From assembly GCA_947588995.1 (NCBI GenBank), contig CANPZI010000009.1, positions 42,119-106,118 on the forward strand: 64,000 bases of DNA, given 5' to 3'. The notes under the pieces are model-generated. The model was not told the origin of the DNA. It saw only the letters and a list, made by a program, of their open reading frames with translations, and made no database searches. The stretch is from an uncultured Lachnospiraceae bacterium (GTDB lineage: Bacteria > Bacillota > Clostridia > Lachnospirales > Lachnospiraceae). Within the stretch, counting starts at the first letter, position 1. Every line of letters begins with the position of its first letter. This document shows, piece by piece, positions 18,560-25,882 of this stretch. A program made the translations under genes and the position numbers.

Positions 18560-20884
18560 TTGAGCGGTCGGACGGGAATCAGAAATTCGGTGATGAGATT
18601 TACGGTCAGGATGCAGAAGAAGCTGTTGATTTTGTTCCTCATAATGATGGCAGCTTTTGCGGGACTCAGTGCCCGTCTGTACCTGATCACGAGGGATAAC
18701 GGAGAAGAGTACAAAAAACAGGTATTGTCGCAGCAGGAGTATGACTCTGTGACAATACCTTTTAAGCGTGGGGAGATCGTCGACGCCAACGGGACCATTC
18801 TGGCGGTCAGCAACAAGGTCTACAATGTCATACTGGACACGAAGCTCTTAACGAGGAATGAGGAGAGCGTGGAGCCTACGCTGAACGCGCTCAGGCAGTG
18901 CTTTAATATTGATACGGGCGATGTGAGGAGCTATATCGCGGCGCATCCCGAATCCGCCTACTATGTGATGGCGAAGCGCCAGGAGTATGAGAAAGTCAGC
19001 GCTTTTCAGGAGATGGATACCGACCCGGAGACGGGAAAGTCGATCAGCGGCGGCGGTGTGTGGTTTGAGAGCGAGTACAAGCGGGAGTACCCCAACAATA
19101 CGCTGGCCTGCGATGTGATCGGTTTCACGACCAACGACAATCAGGGCACCTACGGGCTGGAGGAGTTCTACAACGATACGCTCAGCGGTATCAACGGCAG
19201 AGAGTACGGTTACTTAAACGACGATTCCAACCTGGAGCGGACGACCATAGCGGCGCAGGACGGCTGCAATCTGCAGCTTAGTATCGATGCCAATATCCAG
19301 AGTATCGTGGAGAAATATCTGCAGGAATTCAACGAGGAGTATAAGGATAACGTCAGGCCGGGCAACGGCGCGGAGAATGTGGGCTGTATCATAATGGAAG
19401 TGGATACCGGCAGGATTCTGGCGATGGCAAGCTATCCGAATTTCGATCTGAATGATCCGCGCAATACCGAGTATCTGCTCGGCATGCCGCTCGTGGACGA
19501 CAAGGGAAGCCGGACGGGAGAGAGCGTGACGAAAGAACTGCTGGACGATATGGACGATGCGGCCATGTATCAGCAGCTCAACGCACTCTGGAAGAATTAC
19601 TGTATCGTGGAGCCCTACGAGCCGGGATCCGTGGCGAAGCCCTTTACGGTGGCCGCGGCTATCGACAGCGGTTCGATCAACGGAGACGAATCGTTCTACT
19701 GCGACGGCGGCCTGGTGGTAGTGGAGGGCGAGAAGCCGATCAAGTGCCATCAGACCTACGGCGACGGGATGCTGACCGTGCAGCAGGGCATCGAGCGTTC
19801 CTGCAACGTCGTGCTGATGAATGTCGCTTTCAAGCTCGGCAAAAACAATATGGTGGATTATCAGCATTTGTTCAATTTCGGCCTGAAGACGAATATCGAT
19901 CTGGCGGGCGAGGCGCGGACAGCCACCATGGTCTACAACAAGGACACCATGCGGATCACGGAACTGGCGACCAACTCTTTCGGACAGGGTTTTAACGCGA
20001 CGATGATCCAGATGATCACGGGTTTCTGCTCACTGGTCAACGGCGGTTACTATTATGAACCGCACATCGTCGATAAGATCACGACGGCGGACGGCGCGAC
20101 GCTGGAGAACATTCAGCCGAGAATCTTAAAACAGACGATATCCCACTCTACCAGCGACACGATCATAGAGTTCTGCAATACGGTCGTGACCGGCGAGAAC
20201 GGAACCGGTAAGACGGCGCGGCCGGCGGGCTATATGATCGGCGGCAAGACGGGAACGGCGGAGACGCTGCCCCGCGGCAATAATGAGTATGTGGTATCTT
20301 TCATGGGTTACGCGCCGGCGGACGACCCGCAGATCGTCATCTATGTGGTGGTGGACAGACCCAACGTGTGGCCGCAGGATGACGCGAAGCATGCCACCAG
20401 GATCGTCAAAAAAGTGCTCACCGAGGTATTGCCGTATCTGAATATTTTCATGACGGAAGAACTCAGCGAGGATGAGAAAGAAGAGCTGGAGGCACTGCAG
20501 ATTCAGCTGAAAATGCCGGAAAGAACAAATGAAGAACAGGCGCTGGATGAGGAGGGCAATCCGATCGATCCCGACGCCGTGGAAGCAAACGGCGGAGACG
20601 GCGAAGAAGAAAACGCGGAGGAAGAAGAGGGAGAGAGCGAGGAAGAGCGGGAACAGCGCGAGATCTGGAAGACATTCCCGACAGATCCCGAAACCGGTTA
20701 TCTGAAAGATCCGGACACCGGTTATCTGTACGATCCCGAGACGGGGACGCAGGTGTACGGCGGCAGTATGATGGAAGAAGAGGAAGAGGAACAGGAAGGG
20801 GACGAAGAAAACGGCTCCGCGGATGGTGGAGACGGCGGGGAAGAGAAAGACAGCGAAAAAGACGCCGACGGCCGGACGGAATAA
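18560..20884 (+). CDS. Class B penicillin-binding protein (FtsI/PBP2-type) with long acidic tail
   Basis: 774 residues from a TTG; an ATG 33 bases later (MRFTVRM) is a good alternative. One membrane helix near the N terminus precedes the PBP dimerisation domain and the transpeptidase domain. Active-site motifs are SVAK (catalytic Ser in PGSVAKPF), SCN and KTG (GGKTGTAE), all intact. The tail after about residue 640 is rich in Glu/Asp with proline and glycine, with no PASTA repeats, and is unusual in length. Expected to be the septal cross-linking enzyme working with FtsW. A strong hairpin terminator follows immediately. Confidence 0.9.
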   Translation: MSGRTGIRNSVMRFTVRMQKKLLILFLIMMAAFAGLSARLYLITRDNGEEYKKQVLSQQEYDSVTIPFKRGEIVDANGTILAVSNKVYNVILDTKLLTRNEESVEPTLNALRQCFNIDTGDVRSYIAAHPESAYYVMAKRQEYEKVSAFQEMDTDPETGKSISGGGVWFESEYKREYPNNTLACDVIGFTTNDNQGTYGLEEFYNDTLSGINGREYGYLNDDSNLERTTIAAQDGCNLQLSIDANIQSIVEKYLQEFNEEYKDNVRPGNGAENVGCIIMEVDTGRILAMASYPNFDLNDPRNTEYLLGMPLVDDKGSRTGESVTKELLDDMDDAAMYQQLNALWKNYCIVEPYEPGSVAKPFTVAAAIDSGSINGDESFYCDGGLVVVEGEKPIKCHQTYGDGMLTVQQGIERSCNVVLMNVAFKLGKNNMVDYQHLFNFGLKTNIDLAGEARTATMVYNKDTMRITELATNSFGQGFNATMIQMITGFCSLVNGGYYYEPHIVDKITTADGATLENIQPRILKQTISHSTSDTIIEFCNTVVTGENGTGKTARPAGYMIGGKTGTAETLPRGNNEYVVSFMGYAPADDPQIVIYVVVDRPNVWPQDDAKHATRIVKKVLTEVLPYLNIFMTEELSEDEKEELEALQIQLKMPERTNEEQALDEEGNPIDPDAVEANGGDGEEENAEEEEGESEEEREQREIWKTFPTDPETGYLKDPDTGYLYDPETGTQVYGGSMMEEEEEEQEGDEENGSADGGDGGEEKDSEKDADGRTE

Positions 20885-20895
20885 GGGCAAATGAA

Positions 20896-20924
20896 GCATA
20901 ACCTCATCAAAAGGGTAATAGATT
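20896..20924 (+). promoter_or_regulatory. Possible sigma-E-like promoter of the spoVD-like gene
   Basis: GCATAAC (20896-20902), 14 bases, and AATAGATT (20917-20924) match the sigma-E consensus KMATATT-N14-CATACAMT at 5/7 and 5/8 positions. Starts from here would fall near 20930, after the 5' arm of the hairpin at 20900. The match is modest, so this is a hypothesis. Confidence 0.3.
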
Positions 20925-20952
20925 ATATCAATCCCTTTTGATGAGGTTTTTT
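20900..20952 (+). terminator. Strong hairpin terminator whose 3' arm contains the next gene's ribosome site
   Basis: Perfect 16-base arms (20900-20915 and 20933-20948) enclose a 17-base loop and run into a T6 tract. It follows the stop of the first PBP by 15 bases. The 3' arm holds TGATGAGG, the only ribosome-site-like sequence for the spoVD-like start at 20953/20956. Readthrough RNA would therefore be both terminated and translationally masked. Confidence 0.8.
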
Positions 20953-20955
20953 GTG

Positions 20956-22173
20956 ATGGAGGAGATACCGCAGTACAAGACCTGCCACAGAAACAAGACG
21001 GTGACGGTCATGTTTCTTATTCTGCTTGTGTTCGCCGTGCTGATGGGAAGACTGGTCTATCTGATGGTTTTTCGGTCGGCATATTACACGATGAAAGCAA
21101 AAGAGCTGCATGAGCGGGAGCGGAGTATCAAGGCGGCCAGAGGACGTATCATAGATGCCAATGGAAAGATACTGGCCGACAACAGGACGGTGTGCACGAT
21201 CTCGGTGATTCACAGCCAGATCACAGACGCGGAGAAAGTGATCCGTGTGCTGTGCCGGGAACTGGGCCTGTCGGAAGAGTATGTCAGAAAGCGGGTGGAG
21301 AAGTATTCGTCCATCGAAAAGATCAAAAGCAATGTGGACAAAAGCGTCGGTGATGCCGTCAGGGCATATGATCTGGCCGGTGTGAAAGTGGACGAGGACT
21401 ATAAGCGCTACTACCCGTACGACTCGCTGGGGTCCAAGGTGCTGGGATTTACCGGCGGCGACAATCAGGGCATTATCGGGCTGGAAGTGATCTATGAGGA
21501 CTATCTGAAAGGGGAAGCGGGAACTATCCTGACGGTCACGGACGCCAAGGGTGTGGAGGTGGAAGAGGCCGGGGAAGAGCGGATCGAGCCGGTCGCGGGC
21601 AAGGACCTGTATATCAGTATGGATATGAATATCCAGAGTTACGCGACGCAGCTGGCCCTGCAGACCATGGAGACGAAAGAGGCGGACAGCGTCTCCATCC
21701 TCGTGATGAATCCGCAGAACGGCGAGATTCTGGCGATGGTGAATGTGCCGGAATTTCCTCTGAACGATCCCTACACGCTGCCGGATGGTGTGGACGGCGC
21801 CGGCCTGAGTGAAGAGCGCAGACAGGAACTCTTAAACGCTATGTGGCGAAACGGCTGTATCAACGATACTTATGAGCCGGGCTCCACATTCAAGATCGTC
21901 ACGGCGGCAGCGGGACTCGAATCGGGGGCGGTCACGCCGGAGGATACTTTCAACTGTCCCGGCTATATCATGGTAGAGGACAGGAAAATCAGATGCCACA
22001 AGACAGGCGGTCACGGCGCTGAGACTTTTGTACAGGGGACGATGAACTCCTGTAAGCAGGAAACTGCGTATTGTAGAGCTGCTTTAGCGGCGGTATGTAC
22101 TGACAGGAACAGACGTTTTGTGCATTTTTTCGTACAGATTGCGGTTGACGGGATCGCCGCCGTCTGTATATAA
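20956..22173 (+). CDS. spoVD: SpoVD-like class B PBP, N-terminal part, interrupted by the inserted element
   Basis: Read without the insert, this part (20956..22055) joins 25883..26528 to give 581 residues. The start is ATG 20956 (GTG 20953 possible), with GAGG nine bases upstream. One membrane helix lies at about 17-37, followed by the dimerisation domain and the first half of the transpeptidase domain. The catalytic STFK is at 310-313. At codon 367 the frame enters the element. The sequence MNSC then continues as KQETAY and stops at 22173, giving 405 residues that lack the SxN and KTG-type motifs. SpoVD makes spore cortex peptidoglycan in the mother cell of Bacillus. The symbol is by homology and position; a second vegetative PBP cannot be excluded. 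Confidence 0.82.
   Translation: MEEIPQYKTCHRNKTVTVMFLILLVFAVLMGRLVYLMVFRSAYYTMKAKELHERERSIKAARGRIIDANGKILADNRTVCTISVIHSQITDAEKVIRVLCRELGLSEEYVRKRVEKYSSIEKIKSNVDKSVGDAVRAYDLAGVKVDEDYKRYYPYDSLGSKVLGFTGGDNQGIIGLEVIYEDYLKGEAGTILTVTDAKGVEVEEAGEERIEPVAGKDLYISMDMNIQSYATQLALQTMETKEADSVSILVMNPQNGEILAMVNVPEFPLNDPYTLPDGVDGAGLSEERRQELLNAMWRNGCINDTYEPGSTFKIVTAAAGLESGAVTPEDTFNCPGYIMVEDRKIRCHKTGGHGAETFVQGTMNSCKQETAYCRAALAAVCTDRNRRFVHFFVQIAVDGIAAVCI
22052..22078 (+). repeat. attL: core GTAA plus left element arm
   Basis: The core GTAA (22052-22055) is shared with 25879-25882. The left arm (22056-22078) ends in CGTATTGTAGAG, which is a 10/12 inverted match to the right arm. The core lies across the Cys-Asn codons of the PBP SxN motif. 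Confidence 0.75.
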
Positions 22174-22174
22174 T
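22145..22174 (+). promoter_or_regulatory. Sigma-A-type promoter driving the element cargo
   Basis: TTGACG (22145-22150), an 18-base spacer and perfect TATAAT (22169-22174). It reads into the two secreted cargo genes through a leader of about 235 bases (22175-22412). The leader has small inverted repeats (for example AACTTCC with GGAAGTT), but I recognise no riboswitch class. Confidence 0.6.
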
Positions 22175-22412
22175 GGAAAAATCAACATATATAGTTTCTA
22201 TCCTGATATCGTTATCAGTCGGCCCGTATCGGGCAAAACTTCCACAGTATTTGCGGTTTTGGATTGAATTTCGGGGAAGTTGCAGTTGTTTTGAGAGGAT
22301 GAGTGGAAATCTGCCGGCGATGCCGTGCGGCCGCATGCTGCTGCGCACGCTATGTCAGGCGTATACGGGTATCTGTGCCGTTGTCGGAATGGAGACAGAA
22401 GGAGGACAGGAT

Positions 22413-22634
22413 ATGAGAGAGAAAAAGAGAAGCGGAACGCTTGTGCTTGTGGGAGCGGTCTGCGCATCGGGGCTTTTGCTCGGCGCTGGCGGCAGCGCGC
22501 GGGCGGAGGAAGAAGCGATCCGCAGCAGAGGGAATCTCGTGCTGCGGGAGGGCGAAGAGGTGGCGGTGTATGCCGGGGATATCCGCTATCTGCAGGAAGA
22601 ATTGGACAGGCTGTATGCAGAATTTGGAGAGTAA
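22413..22634 (+). CDS. Small secreted cargo protein of the element
   Basis: 73 residues with a ribosome site AGGAGGACAG upstream. A basic start and a hydrophobic core ending in GGSARAEEE form a signal peptide with a probable AxA cleavage site. The mature part is only about 40 residues. It resembles the first mature segment of the next gene: IRSRGNLVL..AGDIRYLQEELDRL against IQSKGIVNY..TGDLTRLAGEIDTL. I do not recognise the family. It may be a truncated paralogue or a small partner. Confidence 0.65.
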   Translation: MREKKRSGTLVLVGAVCASGLLLGAGGSARAEEEAIRSRGNLVLREGEEVAVYAGDIRYLQEELDRLYAEFGE

Positions 22635-22649
22635 GGAGGATGCAGGAGG

Positions 22650-23786
22650 ATGAAACAAAAAAAGAAAAATTTGTTGTTTGCCGCGGGGATACTGGTCCTG
22701 ACGGCACTGACACTGGCGTTTAGCGTGGAAGACAGCGCAAGCGCGGAGGAGGGCGGCGGCCGTGCCGGCGAGATTCAGTCAAAAGGAATCGTGAATTATG
22801 CCGACGGGTCGGTGGTGATCGACACAGGAGATCTCACCCGTCTTGCGGGAGAAATCGACACGCTGGAGCAGACTTATAAGACCGAGACACAGGCTGCGCT
22901 CAACGGGATCAGCACGTATATCAGGACGGACGGATCCGTTACCCATGCTGATCCCGGCGAACAGACTGCCCTGCCCTCTTTCGGACAGCTGAAAGAGGCG
23001 ATTCAGGGAAGTCAGTCGTCGGCAACAGGGATTGCCGATCTGTCAGGGGATTCCTATTTCAAATCCGGCGACGGCGTTCTTCAGAAAGGTTCCGAAGGGG
23101 GTTCCGGTGAACAGATCGAGCTGGCGGCAGCGACGGCGGATGATCTGAGCGCCGGAAAGATTGCTTATGTGGACGGGCGGCTTCTCTTAGGCACAGGCGC
23201 CGATAATGCGGCTTACTACAAGGAGGGCAAGGAATCCAGCACGATTATTCAGCGTGTGCTGGCTCTTATTTATCACCATAAGGAATCTTTGGAAAATTAT
23301 ACGATTCGTGACACTTCAGGACATGGTTATAAATCAAGTGCATCCGGAGAACATAAAGGAGAATATGAAGGCACATATATTTCCGGGAAAACGGATTTAA
23401 TTCCTTTATATAACTTTTCTGATGATGATGTGGGTTCAACCAAGTTATTATACAAAATTACACTAAATTATACAATTGAGGGCGAAACACATTCATCGAG
23501 GGATTCGTATGATTGTCCTTATCCCAGAGGATATATATACCTTCGTGATAAAAATGGAAATGAAATTTGCCATGCACAGCCTATAGGGGCTCAGCCACAA
23601 GAATCAGAAGTAAGTCCTAAAACAATTGTTTTTACCTTAACCGATTACAATACAAACACGGACGCCGTGTACCTGGAATACAATTTTTGTGCAGTTATCA
23701 ACATAAGTTCAAATGATGAAGGATATGTTAAAACTGCATATAGGATAGATCCTCAGCTTGTGTGTACCTATTACACTCCTATTTGA
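22650..23786 (+). CDS. Secreted cargo protein of unknown function, mosaic composition
   Basis: 378 residues beginning 15 bases after the small paralogue, with site GGAGGATGCAGGAGG. A signal peptide (cleavage near SASAEE, about residue 32) is followed by a short coiled-coil-like module shared with the preceding protein. A Gly/Ser-rich middle and a C-terminal region from about 210 with many Tyr, Ser and Asn follow. The DNA changes character near 23270: the 5' part is GC-rich like the neighbours, the 3' part is AT-rich. This suggests a conserved secretion module joined to an acquired, perhaps exposed or binding, domain. No known enzyme motif was seen. Confidence 0.7.
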   Translation: MKQKKKNLLFAAGILVLTALTLAFSVEDSASAEEGGGRAGEIQSKGIVNYADGSVVIDTGDLTRLAGEIDTLEQTYKTETQAALNGISTYIRTDGSVTHADPGEQTALPSFGQLKEAIQGSQSSATGIADLSGDSYFKSGDGVLQKGSEGGSGEQIELAAATADDLSAGKIAYVDGRLLLGTGADNAAYYKEGKESSTIIQRVLALIYHHKESLENYTIRDTSGHGYKSSASGEHKGEYEGTYISGKTDLIPLYNFSDDDVGSTKLLYKITLNYTIEGETHSSRDSYDCPYPRGYIYLRDKNGNEICHAQPIGAQPQESEVSPKTIVFTLTDYNTNTDAVYLEYNFCAVINISSNDEGYVKTAYRIDPQLVCTYYTPI

Positions 23787-23807
23787 GATGGATTTTGCCG
23801 GAAAGAC

Positions 23808-23842
23808 AAAAGGCATTTGGGAGAGATCCCGAATGCCTTTTT
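23808..23842 (+). terminator. Rho-independent terminator ending the cargo operon
   Basis: A 12-base stem (AGGCATTTGGGA with TCCCGAATGCCT, one G-U) has loop GAGA and a T5 run. It separates the cargo from the recombinase operon. Confidence 0.85.
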
Positions 23843-23874
23843 GCTATTGTCGCGGGAAGCGTCCGCTGCGAAAG

Positions 23875-23903
23875 TAATATTGCCGATTCCGTGCGAATAA
23901 AAT
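23875..23903 (+). promoter_or_regulatory. Sigma-E-like (mother-cell) promoter of the recombinase operon
   Basis: TAATATT (23875-23881) is a full match to the -35 consensus KMATATT. A 14-base spacer follows, then AATAAAAT (23896-23903), 6/8 to CATACAMT. It lies between the cargo terminator and the first small gene. No comparable sigma-A promoter was seen here. The spoIVCA recombinase of the Bacillus skin element is also expressed in the mother cell. Confidence 0.5.
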
Positions 23904-23936
23904 GGAGCAAGAACTTGTACATAAGGAACAGGCAAT

Positions 23937-24074
23937 ATGAAAGAGAGGGATATGGAAAGTGCAAAAAGGCAGCTGCTGCTTAACATTTCTGAGATATTGG
24001 CGCAGAGGGGACTGATCAGCGAGGAGGAGAAGCTGCGGATGCGGGAGCAGATCTTAAGTCCCGGCGCAGAGTAG
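23937..24074 (+). CDS. Small protein, possible recombination directionality or accessory factor
   Basis: 45 residues, MKERDMESAKR..., with a weak AGGAAC site upstream. A later ATG (23952) is possible. It is helical and charged, with ISEEEKLRMREQIL near the end, which resembles the short SHOCT-like helical proteins that often precede clostridial serine recombinases. It is first in the recombinase operon, directly after the sigma-E-like promoter. A role in steering excision is inferred from position only. Confidence 0.55.
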   Translation: MKERDMESAKRQLLLNISEILAQRGLISEEEKLRMREQILSPGAE

Positions 24075-24088
24075 GATGGAGGGACGAT

Positions 24089-24172
24089 ATGTCAAAATAT
24101 CATGATCCGCCGATCACAGAGTGGAAAAACGGAGAGGACAGAGAGAATAAAACGAGCGGAAAGGAGCGATGA
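24089..24172 (+). CDS. 27-residue open frame coupled to the recombinase start
   Basis: MSKYHDPPITEWKNG... starts after GGAGGGACG and ends two bases before the recombinase ATG. It is highly charged and has no recognisable domain. It may be a leader peptide coupling translation to the recombinase, or a tiny accessory protein. The good ribosome site and tight spacing are the only support. Confidence 0.35.
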   Translation: MSKYHDPPITEWKNGEDRENKTSGKER

Positions 24173-24173
24173 A

Positions 24174-25865
24174 ATGATACAGAGCTCCACTATGCAGCAG
24201 CCGTCGCCGCGGCAGCGCGTCGGCATCTATAACCGGTGTTCCACGGAGGAGGAGGCGCAGAAGAACGCGCTGGCGGTCCAGGCGGCGGAGAGCCGGGAGA
24301 TCGCGGCCCGGAAAGGCTGGCTGGTCACCGCGCAGTACATTGAGAGCGAGTCGGGGACGTCCGTGAAGAACAGGACGGAGTACCGGCGTCTTCTGGAGGA
24401 CATGGAGAAAGACCTCTTCGACATCGTGATGATCAAGTCCATCGACCGCCTGATGCGCTCGGCGAAAGACTGGTATTTATTCTTAAGCAGGCTCACGGAG
24501 AGCGGCAAACGTCTCTACATCTATATCGACGACAGGTTTTATACGCCTGACGATGGGCTGATCTCCGGCATCAAGGCGATCCTGGCGGAGGAGTTCAGCA
24601 GAGAGCTGTCCAAGAAGATCAAAAACTCCCACAGCCGCAGGCAGGAGCGGCACAGGCAGGGCAGGGCGGCCGGCCTGAATATCACCAGGCCGATGTTCGG
24701 CTGGGACAAGGTGGAGAAAGACGTGTACGCCGTCAACGAGGCGGAGGCAGCGGCCTACAGAGAAGCCTTTGCCATGGCGCGCGCCGGAAAGGGGTTCTAC
24801 ACAATCGCCAACGTCATGTATGAGCGCGGCGTCCGCGGCAAGGGCGGGAAGCGGATCTCGAATGTACAGTGGCGGAAGATGCTGTATTCGCCGCGGGCGC
24901 ACGGCACGATGGTCATCCACACCAGGGAGTACGATTTTGAGGCGCACAGGTTCGTCGATCTGCCGCCGGAGGAGTGGATATACATAGAGAACGCGCTGCC
25001 GGCGATCGTCACAAAAGAGTACCAGGAGGAAGCACTGCGGGCGCTGGAGGGCAGGCGGATCAGAAACCGGTACGGAGACTACCGAAGAGATCTGTCCAAA
25101 GTCGGTATGTATGACCTGTCGCAGAAGATCTACTGCGCGGAATGCGGGCAGGTATATTACCGGTCGTCTTTTCGGTCCGGGAAAGCCGGGCGCAGGATCG
25201 CGGAGTGGAAGTGCTCGACGGCGCTCACGATGGGCAGAAAAGCGAGAAACCCGCAGGGCTGCGACAATATCAATCTGCTGGATGAGCGCCTCCACCGCCT
25301 GATAGAGACGGCCTGCGCGGAGCAGTACGGGGATATCTTCGGCGCGCAGCAGGGCATTGTTGACGAGGCGCTTGCCGCCGTGAGGAGAGCGATGCGGGAG
25401 GATGGGGCACAGAGAGAGCTGCAGAGAGTGAAACGGGAGCATGAGAAGCTCGTCAGGAAAAAGGACGTCCTGTTCGAGAAGCTGATGAACGAAACGATTG
25501 CGGACGAGGAGTTCGCGCGGTATAATCAACAGTTGGAGGAGCAGATGGCGCCTCTGGCAGAGCAGATGCGGCTGCTGGAACAAAAAAGCGCCGCCCGCGC
25601 CGATTGTGAGGAGCGGCTGGCAAAGATTAAGGCGCTGCTGTGCGGCGGGGACATCATCCGGCAGGCCAAAACGCAGGAACTTATCGCCCGGATCGAAAAG
25701 ATCGTGGTATATTCTGACGGAAAGATTGACATACTCTTCGACAGGGACGGTCTGCTCGGCGCGGCGGGAATTTGCGGGGAAGACATCTTCCCGCTGGAGG
25801 AGAAAGACGGCGGGGCGCTGTTTCGGATCACGGCGCAGTACGTGCGCGGTCGCGGCACTCTATAA
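24174..25865 (+). CDS. Large serine recombinase of the spoVD-inserted element
   Basis: 563 residues from the ATG with AAGGAGCG upstream; in-frame upstream codons lack such a site. The resolvase domain (about 17-165) contains the nucleophile Ser in YNRCSTEEEAQ and the SIDRLMRSAKD segment. The Recombinase domain (about 180-315) follows. A zinc ribbon has CAEC and a later Cys pair (KCS..GCDNIN). A C-terminal coiled coil (about 420-500) controls directionality in this family. These enzymes join attP and attB unaided and need a directionality factor for excision. The stop codon lies inside the right att arm, 13 bases before the core, so gene and site travel together. Confidence 0.92.
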   Translation: MIQSSTMQQPSPRQRVGIYNRCSTEEEAQKNALAVQAAESREIAARKGWLVTAQYIESESGTSVKNRTEYRRLLEDMEKDLFDIVMIKSIDRLMRSAKDWYLFLSRLTESGKRLYIYIDDRFYTPDDGLISGIKAILAEEFSRELSKKIKNSHSRRQERHRQGRAAGLNITRPMFGWDKVEKDVYAVNEAEAAAYREAFAMARAGKGFYTIANVMYERGVRGKGGKRISNVQWRKMLYSPRAHGTMVIHTREYDFEAHRFVDLPPEEWIYIENALPAIVTKEYQEEALRALEGRRIRNRYGDYRRDLSKVGMYDLSQKIYCAECGQVYYRSSFRSGKAGRRIAEWKCSTALTMGRKARNPQGCDNINLLDERLHRLIETACAEQYGDIFGAQQGIVDEALAAVRRAMREDGAQRELQRVKREHEKLVRKKDVLFEKLMNETIADEEFARYNQQLEEQMAPLAEQMRLLEQKSAARADCEERLAKIKALLCGGDIIRQAKTQELIARIEKIVVYSDGKIDILFDRDGLLGAAGICGEDIFPLEEKDGGALFRITAQYVRGRGTL

Positions 25866-25882
25866 TGCGAAACTTCCCGTAA
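25858..25882 (+). repeat. attR: right element arm plus core GTAA
   Basis: The right arm starts CTCTATAATGCG and pairs as an inverted repeat with the left arm end. Core GTAA is at 25879-25882. On a circular form, the right arm, core and left arm would make an imperfect palindrome of about 48 bases. Confidence 0.75.

Larger units (their letters stand above)
22056..25882 (+). mobile_element. 3,827-bp serine-recombinase element inserted in the spoVD-like gene (skin-like)
   Basis: Boundaries come from the PBP reading frame: joining base 22055 to 25883 restores Ser-Cys-Asn-Pro-Val-Phe, matching the intact sister PBP and SpoVD family (SCN/NPVF). The total length is exactly 582 codons including stop. 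The ends share GTAA, and the arms form an inverted repeat. Contents, left to right: a vegetative-type promoter, two secreted cargo proteins, a terminator, a sigma-E-like promoter, two small open frames and a large serine recombinase whose stop lies inside the right arm. No conjugation or phage genes are present. Whether it excises in sporulating cells is inference. Confidence 0.85.

Noticed and set aside
22175..22412. Possible c-di-GMP riboswitch (GGGCAAAAC) in the cargo leader
   Set aside because: The second conserved block (GACGCAAAGC) and receptor loop are missing.
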